NCBI RefSeq assembly: GCF_008704715.1 | Contig: NZ_CP023689.1 | Span: 7,440,001-7,504,000, forward strand | Direction of reading: 5' to 3' | DNA: 64,000 nt | DNA from: Streptomyces chartreusis | GTDB taxonomy: Bacteria > Actinomycetota > Actinomycetes > Streptomycetales > Streptomycetaceae | In this document: positions 36,212 through 45,104 of the stretch, one piece after another | How positions within the stretch are numbered: position 1 is the stretch's first letter | Layout: each line of letters begins with the position of its first letter | Notes under the pieces: model-generated | Databases searched by the model: none | What the model was told of the DNA's origin: nothing | What the model saw: the letters and a program-made list of their open reading frames with translations, nothing else | Program-made: the position numbers and the translations under genes

Positions 36212-36228
36212 GTTACCTGTTAGGTAAC
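36212..36228. promoter_or_regulatory. operator candidate 2 (GTTACCT-N3-AGGTAAC)
   Basis: GTTACCTGTTAGGTAAC is a perfect palindrome with 7-bp arms and GTT centre, about 120 bp upstream of the alpha-glucosidase gene. It is the same motif as at 34848-34862. A second small palindrome, CCTGG-TTTG-CCAGG, follows at 36267-36280. Confidence 0.7.
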
Positions 36229-36310
36229 GGCAACATCTCATCCCCTTTCATGGTGCCCTTGTATGTCCTGGTTTGCCAGGTCAACTGTTCGGTAGCTTGT
36301 GTCCAGTTCA

Positions 36311-36340
36311 TTGACACCCTCCGGAAACGGCTACTTAACA
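36311..36340 (+). promoter_or_regulatory. putative promoter of the alpha-glucosidase/sugar ABC operon
   Basis: A consensus -35 TTGACA (36311-36316) is followed by weak -10 candidates, TTAACA at 36335-36340 (18-base spacing) or TACTTA at 36332-36337 (15-base spacing). Either would start transcription close to the ATG at 36348, which has no clear ribosome site. Confidence 0.45.
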
Positions 36341-36347
36341 TGCATGC

Positions 36348-37973
36348 ATGCTGAGTAAGTACCACTGGTGGCGTGACGCGGTGATCTACCAGGTCTACGT
36401 CCGCAGCTTCCTCGACAGCACCGGCGACGGTGTCGGCGACCTCGCAGGGGTCCGCGCGGGGCTGCCCTACCTCAAGAAGCTCGGGGTCGACGGGATCTGG
36501 CTGAGCCCCTTCTATCCCTCCCCGCAGCACGACCACGGCTACGACGTGGCCGACTACTGCGACGTCGACCCGCTCTTCGGCGACCTCGCCGAGTTCGACC
36601 TGCTGGTCGCCGCGGCCCGGCGCCTCGGGATCAAGGTGCTTCTCGACATCGTCCCCAACCACTGCTCCAGCGAGCACCGGTGGTTCGAGGAGGCGCTGGT
36701 CGCCGAGCCCGGCAGCAAGGCCCGCGCCCGCTTCCACTTCGCCGACGGCCGTGGCGCCGACGGCTCCGAGCCGCCCAACAACTGGCACGCGATGTTCGGC
36801 GGCCCGGCGTGGAGCCGGGTGACCGAGGCGGACGGGCAGGCCGGCCAGTGGTACCTGCACATGTTCACGCCCGAGCAGCCCGACTGGAACTGGCGCAACC
36901 CCGAGGTCGGCGCCGAGTTCGACCGCGTCCTGCGGTTCTGGCTGGACCGCGGTGTCGACGGCTTCCGCATCGACGTCGCCGCCGGACTCTTCAAGCACCC
37001 GGAACTGCCCGACTCCGACGACCCGGAGGCCGACGCCCGCACCCGCGACTCGGTCAACCCGCTCGCCTGGAACCAGCCCGAGGTGCACGCGGTGTGGCGC
37101 CAGTGGCGCTCCATATGCGAGGAGTACACCGCCCGCGACGGCCAGGAACGGCTCCTCGTCGGCGAGGTCTCCGTCCCGACCGCCCGCGAGCACGCCTTGT
37201 ACGTCCGCTCCGACGAACTCCACCAGGCGTTCTTCTTCGACCTGCTCAGCGCGCCCTGGGAGGCCGACGCCTTCCGCAAGGTCATCTCCGAGGCCATGCA
37301 GGACATCGCCGGCACGGGCTCGACGGTCACCTGGGTCCTCAACAACCACGACCAGGTCCGCACCGTCACCCGCTACGGCGAGCCCGCCACCGGGGGCAGC
37401 GGCCTCGGCGCCGCCCGCGCCCGCGCCGCCGCGCTGCTGATGCTGGCGCTGCCCGGAGCCGCGTACATCTACCAGGGCGAGGAGCTGGGGCTGCCCGAGG
37501 TCGTCGATCTGCCCGACGACGTGCTCACCGACCCGATCTTCCGCCGCACCGGCAGCCGGGCGCGGATCCGCGACGGCTGCCGGGTGCCGCTGCCGTGGTC
37601 GGGACAGGCCTCGCCCTTCGGCTTCACCTCCGGCGCGGAGAGCGCCAAGCCCTGGCTGCCGCAGCCGGAGTACTTCGCCGAGTACGCCACCGACCGCGCG
37701 CTGGCCGACACCCGCTCCTTCTGGCACCTCTACCGCGACGGTCTCCAACTGCGCGCCGGACTCCCGCAGTTGGGCGAGGGCTCGCTGCGCTGGCTGGACA
37801 GCCCGCCCGGCGTCCTGGCCTTCGAGCGCGGCGACGGCGTGGTCTGCGCCGTCAACTTCGGCACGGCGGCCACCGCCGCGCCCGTCTCCGGCACCCCCCT
37901 GCTGTCCAGCGGTCCCTGCCCCGCCGGCGTACTGCCCGGCTCCACCGCCGCCTGGTGGATCAACGACCGCTGA
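36348..37973 (+). CDS. GH13 alpha-glucosidase
   Basis: 541 aa, a cytoplasmic glycoside hydrolase of the oligo-1,6-/alpha-1,4-glucosidase group; no signal peptide is present. The TIM barrel begins WWRDAVIYQVYVRSFLDSTGDGVGDL. Catalytic residues are D209 (GFRIDVA, nucleophile), E273 (LVGEVS, acid/base) and D335 (LNNHDQ). DIVPNHCSSEH is conserved region I. It probably splits maltose-like oligosaccharides brought in by the following ABC genes. It heads that operon, 47 bp before the binding-protein gene, and an operator and promoter lie upstream. Confidence 0.94.
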   Translation: MLSKYHWWRDAVIYQVYVRSFLDSTGDGVGDLAGVRAGLPYLKKLGVDGIWLSPFYPSPQHDHGYDVADYCDVDPLFGDLAEFDLLVAAARRLGIKVLLDIVPNHCSSEHRWFEEALVAEPGSKARARFHFADGRGADGSEPPNNWHAMFGGPAWSRVTEADGQAGQWYLHMFTPEQPDWNWRNPEVGAEFDRVLRFWLDRGVDGFRIDVAAGLFKHPELPDSDDPEADARTRDSVNPLAWNQPEVHAVWRQWRSICEEYTARDGQERLLVGEVSVPTAREHALYVRSDELHQAFFFDLLSAPWEADAFRKVISEAMQDIAGTGSTVTWVLNNHDQVRTVTRYGEPATGGSGLGAARARAAALLMLALPGAAYIYQGEELGLPEVVDLPDDVLTDPIFRRTGSRARIRDGCRVPLPWSGQASPFGFTSGAESAKPWLPQPEYFAEYATDRALADTRSFWHLYRDGLQLRAGLPQLGEGSLRWLDSPPGVLAFERGDGVVCAVNFGTAATAAPVSGTPLLSSGPCPAGVLPGSTAAWWINDR

Positions 37974-38020
37974 CTTCTCCCGACCTCCGTCAACTCCCCA
38001 TCCCCGAAGGGACATCAACG

Positions 38021-39352
38021 ATGATGCGACGACGTACCACCCTGCTCACCGGCTGCACCGCTCTCGTCCTGGCGCTCGGCGCGACCGCCTGCGGCGGCGG
38101 CGACGTCTCCGCCGGCGGCGGCGACAAGGCACTCAACGGCCAGACGGTCAACGTGGCCGGTGTCTGGTCCGGCAGCGAGCAGAAGAACTTCCAGAAGGTG
38201 CTGGACGCCTTCAGCGAGAAGACCGGCGCCAAGACCCAGTTCACCTCCACCGGCGACAACGTCTCCACCGTCGTCGGCAGCAAGATCGAGGGCGGCAACG
38301 CCCCCGACGTGGTGATGGTCCCGCAGGTCGGCGTCCTGAAGCAGTTCGCGCAGAACGGCTGGCTCAAGCCGCTGTCCGGCGCCGCCCAGAAGTCCGTCGA
38401 CGGCAACTTCGCCCCCGTGTGGAAGAACTACGGCAGCGTCGACGGCACCCTCTACGGCCTCTACTTCAAGGCCGCCCACAAGTCGACCGTCTGGTACAGC
38501 CCCGAGGCCCTCACGCAGGCCGGCGTCGAGGCGCCGAAGACGTACGACGACATGCTGAAGGCCGGACAGACCGTCTCCGACTCCGGCCTCGCCGCCTTCT
38601 CGGTCGCCGGACAGGACGGCTGGACCCTGACCGACTGGTTCGAGAACGTCTACCTCTCCCAGGCCGGACCCGAGAAGTACGACGCCCTCGCCGCGCACGA
38701 GCTGAAGTGGACCGACGCGTCCGTGGTCGAGGCGCTCACCACCCTCGGCAAGCTTTTCAAGGACAAGCAGCTGATAGCGGGCGGCCAGAAGGGCGCCCTC
38801 AACACCGACTTCCCCGGCTCGGTGGAGAAGGTGTTCGGGCCGAAGCCCGAGGCGGGCATGGTCTACGAGGGCGACTTCGTCGCGGGCGTCGCCAAGGACC
38901 AGTTCGGCAAGAAGATCGGCGAGGACGCGAACTTCTTCCCGTTCCCGGCGGTCGGCGGCGGCAAGGCGCCCGTGGTCAGCGGCGGTGACGCGGCCGTCGT
39001 CCTGAAGGACGGCAAGAACCAGAAGGCCGGCATGGCGCTCCTGGAGTACCTGGCGACGCCGGAGGCCGCGGCGGTCTGGGCGGAGGCCGGCGGCTTCCTC
39101 TCCCCGAACAAGAACGTCGACCTCGCCTCGTACGGCGACGACGTCACCCGCGCGACCGCCAAGTCCCTCGTCTCCGCGGGCGACTCGGTCCGCTTCGACA
39201 TGTCCGACCAGGCCCCGGCGGCGTTCGGCGGCACCAAGGGCGCGGGCGAGTGGAAGCTCCTCCAGGACTTCCTGCGCGACCCGTCCGACCCGAAGGGGAC
39301 CGCGGCGAAGCTGGAGGCCGCGGCGGCCAAGGCGTACGAGGGCCAGGGCTGA
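38021..39352 (+). CDS. sugar ABC transporter solute-binding lipoprotein
   Basis: 443 aa, from ATG 38021 with GAAGGGA upstream; an in-frame open frame extends far upstream across the glucosidase gene but is a shadow there. The signal peptide ends at GATAC with lipidated Cys24 and a GGGD linker. The family 1 binding-protein fold is seen in FQKVLDAFSEKTGAKTQF, APDVVMVPQVGVLKQFAQ, LYGLYFKAAHKSTVWYSPEAL and SGGDAAVVLKDGKNQKAGMALLEYL read as parts. It likely binds alpha-glucosides, judged from the adjoining GH13 enzyme. The next gene begins 6 bases after its stop. Confidence 0.93.
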   Translation: MMRRRTTLLTGCTALVLALGATACGGGDVSAGGGDKALNGQTVNVAGVWSGSEQKNFQKVLDAFSEKTGAKTQFTSTGDNVSTVVGSKIEGGNAPDVVMVPQVGVLKQFAQNGWLKPLSGAAQKSVDGNFAPVWKNYGSVDGTLYGLYFKAAHKSTVWYSPEALTQAGVEAPKTYDDMLKAGQTVSDSGLAAFSVAGQDGWTLTDWFENVYLSQAGPEKYDALAAHELKWTDASVVEALTTLGKLFKDKQLIAGGQKGALNTDFPGSVEKVFGPKPEAGMVYEGDFVAGVAKDQFGKKIGEDANFFPFPAVGGGKAPVVSGGDAAVVLKDGKNQKAGMALLEYLATPEAAAVWAEAGGFLSPNKNVDLASYGDDVTRATAKSLVSAGDSVRFDMSDQAPAAFGGTKGAGEWKLLQDFLRDPSDPKGTAAKLEAAAAKAYEGQG

Positions 39353-39358
39353 CCTGAC

Positions 39359-40723
39359 ATGACCGCCACTCTCGTCACGGAGGCGAGCCGGGGGGCCGCC
39401 GCGAGCCCCGGCAAGGAACGTGCCCGGCGCTCGCGGCGGCGGGCGCGGATCGTCGCCCTCCTCTTCGTCTTCCCCGCGCTGCTGCTGCTCGGCGCGCTGG
39501 TCGTGTATCCGGTGCTGTTCTCGATCGGCCGCAGCTTCTTCGACGCCTCAGGCACCCGCTTCGTCGGCGGCGAGAACTACACCGAGATGTTCCGCGACCC
39601 CGCCACCCTCAAGGCGATCCGCAACACCACGATCTGGGTCGTGGTGGCCCCGGCCCTGCTCACCGGCCTCGGTCTGATCCTGGCCGTGCTGGTGGAGAAG
39701 GTCCGCTGGGCGACGGCGTTCAAGCTGCTGCTGTTCATGCCGATGGCCGTGTCCTTCCTCGCCGCCGGCATCATCTTCCGCCTCGCCTACGACGAGGACC
39801 CCGACAAGGGCGTGCTGAACGCCGCCGCCGTCTCCGTGCACGACGCCTTCCAGGGCACGTCGACCTATCCGACGGCCCGGGCACGCGACGGACAGGGACT
39901 GACCAAGGACCCGGACGGCTCGTACCGCACCAGCACGAGCGTGTCCCCGGGTGACGCGCTCACGCTCGGACTGGTCGGTGTCCTGCCCGACGACCTGCCC
40001 AGCGGCACCGAACCGGCGTTCACCGCGGCGGGGCAGAAGGCGGGCCCCGGTGAGCTGCGCGGTGTCGTGTACCTCGACTTCACGCCCGGCGGGGGAGGGG
40101 AGCAGGGCAAGGTCGACCGGCGCGAGAACGGGCTGCCGGAGATGACGGTCGAGGCCTCGCGGGCCGGGAAGACCGTCGCCACGGCGACCACCGCGTCCGA
40201 CGGCTCCTTCCGCTTCGAGGGGCTGGACGACGGCTCGTACACGGTGAAGCTGCCGGCGTCGAACTTCGCCGCCCCCTACGAGGGCATCTCCTGGCTCGGG
40301 CCGACGCTCGTCACACCGGCGATCATCGGGGCGTACCTGTGGATCTGGACCGGCTTCGCGATGGTCCTGATCGGCGCGGGCCTCGCGGCCCTGCCCCGGG
40401 ACGCGCTGGAGGCTGCGCGGATGGACGGGGCGAACGAGTGGCAGATCTTCCGGAAGATCACGGTGCCGCTGCTGGCACCGGTGCTGACGGTCGTCTTCGT
40501 CACCTTGGTCATCAACGTGATGAAGGTGTTCGACCTCGTCTACATCATCGCGCCCGGTCCCGTGCAGGAGGACGCGACCGTGCTCGCGACGCAGATGTGG
40601 CTGGTGTCGTTCGGCGGCGGCAACAACCAGGGGCTGGGCAGCGCGCTCGGCGTCCTGCTTCTGCTGCTCGTCATTCCGGCGATGGTCTTCAACGTCCGCC
40701 GCTTCCGAAGGAGTCAGCGATGA
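39359..40723 (+). CDS. sugar ABC permease (MalF type) with extracytoplasmic beta-sandwich insertion
   Basis: 454 aa, much longer than the usual 290-320. The helices are standard (IVALLFVFPALLLLGALVVYPVLF near 31-54, two more to residue 143), then about 165 residues (145-312) are inserted before the helix LGPTLVTPAIIGAYLWIW. The insert's second half, ending TTASDGSFRFEGLDDGSYTV, looks like a CNA-B/carboxypeptidase-regulatory beta-sandwich. The EAA loop is EAARMDGANEWQIFRKITVP. E. coli MalF also has a large periplasmic domain between helices 3 and 4 that touches the binding protein; a similar role here is inferred. It overlaps the next gene (ATGA). Confidence 0.92.
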   Translation: MTATLVTEASRGAAASPGKERARRSRRRARIVALLFVFPALLLLGALVVYPVLFSIGRSFFDASGTRFVGGENYTEMFRDPATLKAIRNTTIWVVVAPALLTGLGLILAVLVEKVRWATAFKLLLFMPMAVSFLAAGIIFRLAYDEDPDKGVLNAAAVSVHDAFQGTSTYPTARARDGQGLTKDPDGSYRTSTSVSPGDALTLGLVGVLPDDLPSGTEPAFTAAGQKAGPGELRGVVYLDFTPGGGGEQGKVDRRENGLPEMTVEASRAGKTVATATTASDGSFRFEGLDDGSYTVKLPASNFAAPYEGISWLGPTLVTPAIIGAYLWIWTGFAMVLIGAGLAALPRDALEAARMDGANEWQIFRKITVPLLAPVLTVVFVTLVINVMKVFDLVYIIAPGPVQEDATVLATQMWLVSFGGGNNQGLGSALGVLLLLLVIPAMVFNVRRFRRSQR

Positions 40724-41559
40724 ACGCGGTCAGGCGGGGCCTGGGCAACTCACTGGTCCAGGCGTTCCTCGTGGTGATCGGGCTGGTGTGGCTGACGCCG
40801 CTGGCCGGGTTGTTCCTCTCCTCCCTGCGGTCCGCCGAGGAGACGGCGAGCGGCGGCTGGTGGACGGTGTTCACCAGCCCCGGCCAGCTGTCCTTCGACA
40901 ACTACTCGGCGCTGCTGGGGAACGCCGGCATCAGCCAGGCCTTCTGGAACACCGTGCTGATCTCGGTGCCGACGACCCTGCTGGTGGTCGTCCTCGCGGC
41001 CCTCGCCGGATACGCCTTCGCCTGGCTGGACTTCCCCGGCCGCGAGGCGCTCTTCCTTCTCGTGGTGGCGCTGCTCGTGGTGCCCGTGCAGATCGGCCTG
41101 CTCCCGGTGGCCAAACTCTTCGGCCAGCTGGGGCTGTTCGGCACGATCCCCGGCGTGGTCCTCTTCCACGTGGCGTACGGGCTGCCGTTCGCGGTGTTCC
41201 TGCTGCGGAACTACTTCGCCGAGATGCCGAAGGAGATGCTGGAGGCGGCGCGGATGGACGGCGGCAGCGAGTGGCGGATCTTCACCCGCCTGGTGCTGCC
41301 CGTCGGACGCCCGGCGATCGCCTCGCTGGCCATCTTCCAGTTCCTGTGGGTGTGGAACGACATGCTGGTGGCCCTGCTCTTCGCCGACAGCTCCGCACAG
41401 CCGCTGACCGTGGAACTCCAGTCCCAGATACGGCAGTTCGGCAGCAACATCGACGTCCTCGCACCCGGCGCGTTCGTCTCCCTGGTGGTGCCGGTGGTCG
41501 TGTTCTTCGCCTTCCAGCGGCACTTCGTGCAGGGAGTCATGGCGGGCTCGGTCAAGTAG
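40720..41559 (+). CDS. sugar ABC permease (MalG type)
   Basis: 279 aa, the second permease of the importer. ATG 40720 overlaps the upstream permease stop by 4 bases. Six hydrophobic segments are visible, from LVQAFLVVIGLVWLTPLAGLF. The EAA loop is EAARMDGGSEWRIFTRLVLPV, matching the CUT1 family. It ends FQRHFVQGVMAGSVK, a characteristic CUT1 C terminus. No ATPase gene is in the operon, so the shared MsiK-type ATPase used by many Streptomyces sugar transporters is probably the energy source; that gene is not in this window. Confidence 0.94.
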   Translation: MNAVRRGLGNSLVQAFLVVIGLVWLTPLAGLFLSSLRSAEETASGGWWTVFTSPGQLSFDNYSALLGNAGISQAFWNTVLISVPTTLLVVVLAALAGYAFAWLDFPGREALFLLVVALLVVPVQIGLLPVAKLFGQLGLFGTIPGVVLFHVAYGLPFAVFLLRNYFAEMPKEMLEAARMDGGSEWRIFTRLVLPVGRPAIASLAIFQFLWVWNDMLVALLFADSSAQPLTVELQSQIRQFGSNIDVLAPGAFVSLVVPVVVFFAFQRHFVQGVMAGSVK

Positions 41560-41570
41560 CGCACATGTCT

Positions 41571-41603
41571 CGGGCCCTCACTTCGCGGTGAAGTGAGGGC
41601 CCG
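41571..41603. terminator. bidirectional terminator between the sugar ABC operon and pgl
   Basis: A perfect 14-bp stem (CGGGCCCTCACTTC at 41571-41584 with 41590-41603) with a 5-base loop lies between convergent genes, followed by AAA on the plus strand, so T-rich on the minus strand is limited. Confidence 0.92.
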
Positions 41604-41612
41604 AAACGGCGT

Positions 41613-42395
41613 TCAGGGTGACGCCGGTGGATACAGCGACCTCGGCAGCTGTGAAGCCGCCGCCGAGTCCAGGAGCCACAGGGTCCTGGAACGGCCGCGG
41701 GCGCCCGCCGCCGGGGCCTGGATCTCGCCCGCGCCCGACAGGGCGATCGCCGCGGCCTGGGCCTTGTCCTCGCCCGCCGCCAGCAGCCACACCTCACGCG
41801 CCGCGCGGATCGCGGGAAGCGTGAGGGTGACACGGGTCGGCGGGGGCTTCGGGGCGCCGTGCACTCCGACGACCGTGCGCTGGGTCTCCCGTACCGCGGG
41901 CAGCTCCGGGAACAGGGAGGCCACGTGGGTGTCGGGGCCCACGCCCAGCATCAGGACGTCGAAGGTGGGGACCGCCCCGTGGTTCTCCGGGCCGGCCGCC
42001 CTGGCCAGTTCCTCCGCGTAGGCGGCGGCCGCCGCCTCCACGTCCGAGCCGAACGGGCCGTCCGAGGCGGGCATGGCGTGCACCCGCTTCGGGTCCAGCG
42101 GCACCGCGTCCAGCAGGGCCTCGCGGGCCTGCGTGACATTGCGGTCGGGGTCGCCCTCGGCGAGGAAGCGCTCGTCGCCCCACCACAGGTCGAGACGGCC
42201 CCAGTCGACGGCGTCCCGCGCGGGGGCCGCCGCCAGCGCGGCCAGCAGGCCGTTGCCGTTGCGGCCGCCCGTGAGGACCACGGACGCCGAGCCCCGGGAG
42301 GCCTGCGCGTCCACGATCTTCGTGATCAGGCGGGCCGCCGCGGCCTGGGCCATCAGCTCCTTGTCGTGGTGCACGACGAGCTGCGGAGTACTCAC
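41613..42395 (-). CDS. pgl: 6-phosphogluconolactonase
   Basis: 260 aa, hydrolysing 6-phosphogluconolactone in the oxidative pentose-phosphate pathway. The DevB/SugarIsomerase-like fold shows SVVLTGGRNGNGLLAAL, WWGDERFLAEGDPDRNVTQAREALL in outline, and MLGVGPDTHVASLFPE; the usual GxGPDGHxASLFP has T for G here. The last gene of tkt-tal-zwf-opcA-pgl, it overlaps the opcA stop by 4 bases. Confidence 0.95.
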   Translation of the reverse strand: MSTPQLVVHHDKELMAQAAAARLITKIVDAQASRGSASVVLTGGRNGNGLLAALAAAPARDAVDWGRLDLWWGDERFLAEGDPDRNVTQAREALLDAVPLDPKRVHAMPASDGPFGSDVEAAAAAYAEELARAAGPENHGAVPTFDVLMLGVGPDTHVASLFPELPAVRETQRTVVGVHGAPKPPPTRVTLTLPAIRAAREVWLLAAGEDKAQAAAIALSGAGEIQAPAAGARGRSRTLWLLDSAAASQLPRSLYPPASP

Positions 42396-43564
42396 TTCGC
42401 CGCCGCCTTCTTCGTGCCCTGCGCCGTCACTTCCTGCGCCGACGCTTCTTTCCCGGATGCTTGCGCAGCTGCCTGGGCGGGCTGTCCGGCCGGTTCTCCT
42501 TTGGCCGGAGACGCCCCCTCGGCCTGCGTCTCCCGAGCCGCCGGCTCACCGACCCGGGCCACTGCGGCCTGGGCCAGTGCCACGGCCTGCTCCGCCTTGG
42601 CCACGGCCGCCTCGGCGCCCCTGACCGAGGAGACCGGCATCGAGTTCAGCCGCTCCACGCCGAAGCGCAGCGCCGAGGCGTAGGTGTCGTCCGGGTCGAG
42701 CCGGCGCAGCTCCTCCGCGATCAGCTCGGCCGTCTCGCGCCGCTTCAGCGCCACGGCACGGTCCGGCTGGCCCTGGATGGAGAGGGTCGCGAGCGAGCCG
42801 TCCGCCCGGTCGAGCACGATCGGGCCGCAGTCGGTGTCCATGCGGACCGCCGTCAGACCGGGGCCCGACGACAGCGACCGCTTCACGGGGACGTCCAGCC
42901 GGTCCGCGAGCCACATCGCCAGCAGCTCACAGCTCGGGTTGAACTCCTCGCCCTCCACCTCGACGGCCTTCACCTCGCAGACCACCTGGTCCAGAGCCGC
43001 CGCGAGCATCGAGCGCCACGGCGTGATCCGGGTCCAGGACAGGTCGGTGTCGCCCGGGGTGTAGGCGTCGGCGCGGGACGACAGCTCCCGCACCGGCTGC
43101 TCCGAGGCGTAGGTGTCGGTCACCCGGCGCTGGGCCAGCGCGCCCAGCGGGTCGTTCGCCGGGTCGAGCGGCGCGTTCACCGGCCACCAGACCACCACCG
43201 GGGCGTCCGGCAGCAGCAGGGGGAGGACGACGGACTGGGCGTGTTCGGACACCTCGCCGTACAGCCGCAGGATCACCGTCTCACCGGTGCCCGCGTCCGC
43301 GCCCACCCGCACCTCGGCGTCCAGCCGGGACGCCGTACGGTCGCGGGGCGAGCGCGAGACCCGCTTGATGACCACCAGCGTGCGCGAGGGGTGCTCGCGC
43401 GAGGCGTCGCTGGCGGCCTTGAGCGCGTCGTACGCGTTCTCCTCGTCCGTGACGATGACCAGCGTGAGCACCATGCCCACGGCCGGCGTGCCGATGGCCC
43501 GCCGCCCCTGCACCAGCGCCTTGTTGATCTTGCTGGCCGTGGTGTCCGTGAGGTCTATCTTCAT
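42392..43564 (-). CDS. opcA: glucose-6-phosphate dehydrogenase assembly protein OpcA
   Basis: 390 aa, from ATG 43564, overlapping the zwf stop (ATGA). OpcA is an actinobacterial and cyanobacterial partner needed for full glucose-6-phosphate dehydrogenase activity. The family core is MKIDLTDTTASKINKAL, VLPLLLPDAPVVVWWP (LPDxPVxxWW is diagnostic) and SDTD-like TDLSWTRITPWR. Residues of about 310-390 form an Ala/Glu/Gln-rich low-complexity tail with a likely helical segment (AAVAKAEQAVALAQAAVA). The open frame continuing upstream over zwf is antisense-frame noise. Confidence 0.95.
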   Translation of the reverse strand: MKIDLTDTTASKINKALVQGRRAIGTPAVGMVLTLVIVTDEENAYDALKAASDASREHPSRTLVVIKRVSRSPRDRTASRLDAEVRVGADAGTGETVILRLYGEVSEHAQSVVLPLLLPDAPVVVWWPVNAPLDPANDPLGALAQRRVTDTYASEQPVRELSSRADAYTPGDTDLSWTRITPWRSMLAAALDQVVCEVKAVEVEGEEFNPSCELLAMWLADRLDVPVKRSLSSGPGLTAVRMDTDCGPIVLDRADGSLATLSIQGQPDRAVALKRRETAELIAEELRRLDPDDTYASALRFGVERLNSMPVSSVRGAEAAVAKAEQAVALAQAAVARVGEPAARETQAEGASPAKGEPAGQPAQAAAQASGKEASAQEVTAQGTKKAAAK

Positions 43565-45099
43565 GGCCGGCGCCAGCTCCGTCCCTCTCGTGCGAGCATT
43601 TCGTCCGCCTCGACGGGCCCCCAGGTACCGGACGGGTACTGGGCGGGCTTGCCGTGCGTGTCCCAGTGCCGCTCGATCGGGTCGAGGATCTTCCAGGACA
43701 GCTCGACCTCCTCGGTGCGCGGGAAGAGGTTGGAGTCGCCGAGCAGGACGTCGAGGATCAGTCGCTCGTACGCCTCGGGCGAGGACTCCGTGAAGGACTC
43801 GCCGTAGGCGAAGTCCATCGACACGTCCCGGATCTCCATGGAGGTGCCGGGCACCTTGGAGCCGAAGCGGACCGTGACGCCCTCGTCGGGCTGGACGCGG
43901 ATCACGATCGCGTTCTGGCCCAGCTCCTCGGTGGCCGTCGTGTCGAACGGGGAGTGCGGTGCCCGCTGGAAGACGACCGCGATCTCCGTGACGCGCCGGC
44001 CGAGCCGCTTGCCGGTGCGCAGATAGAAGGGGACACCCGCCCAGCGGCGGTTGTCGATCGACAGCTTGACCGCGGCGTAGGTGTCGGTCTTCGACTTGGG
44101 GTCGATGCCCTCCTCCTGGAGGTAGCCGACCGCCTTCTCGCCGCCCTGCCAGCCCTCCGCGTACTGCCCGAAGACGGTGTCGCGGCCCAGGTCCTTCGGC
44201 AGCCGTACGGCACCGAGCACCTTGGTCTTCTCGGCGGCCAGCGCGTCCGCGTCGAAGGAGGCGGGCTCTTCCATGGCCGTCAGGGCCATCAGCTGCAGGA
44301 GGTGGTTCTGGATCACGTCCCGGGCGGCGCCGATGCCGTCGTAGTACCCGGCCCGGCCGCCGATGCCGATGTCCTCGGCCATGGTGATCTGCACGTGGTC
44401 CACGAAGGACCGGTTCCAGATCGGCTCGAACATCGTGTTGGCGAAGCGCAGCGCCAGGATGTTCTGGACGGTCTCCTTGCCCAGGTAGTGGTCGATGCGG
44501 AAGACCTGGTCCGGGGCGAAGACCTCGTGCACGACCTTGTTGAGCTCCTCGGCGGAGGCCAGGTCGTGGCCGAACGGCTTCTCGATGACCGCGCGGCGCC
44601 AGGAGTTCGACGTCTGGTCGGCGAGGCCGTGCTTCTTCAGCTGCTGGATGACCACCGGGAACGAGCGCGGCGGCACCGACAGGTAGAAGGCGAAGTTGCC
44701 GCCCGTGCCCTGGGCCTTGTCCAGCTCGTCGATGGTGGCGCGCAGCCGCTCGAAGGCGTCGTCGTCGTCGAAGGTGCCCTGCACGAAGCGCATCCCCTGG
44801 ATGAGCTGCTGCCAGACCTCCTCGCGGAACGGCGTGCGGGCGTGTGCCTTGACCGCGTCGTGGACCTCCTGCGCGAAGTCCTCGTTGGCCCACTCGCGGC
44901 GGGCGAAGCCGACCAGCGAGAAGCCCGGCGGCAGCAGACCCCGGTTGGCGAGGTCGTACACGGCGGGCATGAGCTTTTTCCGTGACAAATCGCCCGTAAC
45001 GCCGAAGATCACCAGGCCCGACGGCCCCGCGATGCGCGGGAGCCGTCGGTCGGCGGCGTCACGAAGCGGGTTCGCTTCAGTGACGTTGAAGGGTGGCAA
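43561..45099 (-). CDS. zwf: glucose-6-phosphate 1-dehydrogenase
   Basis: 512 aa, the NADP-linked entry enzyme of the pentose-phosphate pathway. The nucleotide-binding FGVTGDLSRKKLMPAVYDL, the active-site RIDHYLGKETVQN with catalytic His, and the substrate Lys in VIEKPFGHDL are intact. The start chosen is TTG 45099 (LPPFNVTEANPLRD) with GGAGGG 8 bases upstream, inside the end of tal; this gives the normal family length. The tal stop lies 5 bases upstream, and opcA overlaps downstream, so all are cotranscribed. Confidence 0.96.
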   Translation of the reverse strand: MPPFNVTEANPLRDAADRRLPRIAGPSGLVIFGVTGDLSRKKLMPAVYDLANRGLLPPGFSLVGFARREWANEDFAQEVHDAVKAHARTPFREEVWQQLIQGMRFVQGTFDDDDAFERLRATIDELDKAQGTGGNFAFYLSVPPRSFPVVIQQLKKHGLADQTSNSWRRAVIEKPFGHDLASAEELNKVVHEVFAPDQVFRIDHYLGKETVQNILALRFANTMFEPIWNRSFVDHVQITMAEDIGIGGRAGYYDGIGAARDVIQNHLLQLMALTAMEEPASFDADALAAEKTKVLGAVRLPKDLGRDTVFGQYAEGWQGGEKAVGYLQEEGIDPKSKTDTYAAVKLSIDNRRWAGVPFYLRTGKRLGRRVTEIAVVFQRAPHSPFDTTATEELGQNAIVIRVQPDEGVTVRFGSKVPGTSMEIRDVSMDFAYGESFTESSPEAYERLILDVLLGDSNLFPRTEEVELSWKILDPIERHWDTHGKPAQYPSGTWGPVEADEMLAREGRSWRRP

Positions 45100-45104
45100 A
45101 GGGA

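Noticed and set aside
36680..38020. Apparent N-terminal extension of the sugar-binding lipoprotein
   Set aside because: It lies in the wrong frame of the alpha-glucosidase gene; a lipoprotein signal and ribosome site mark ATG 38021.
42392..44893. An 833-codon open frame that would fuse OpcA to an upstream protein
   Set aside because: The upstream part is zwf read in the wrong frame; OpcA starts at ATG 43564 with an ATGA overlap.
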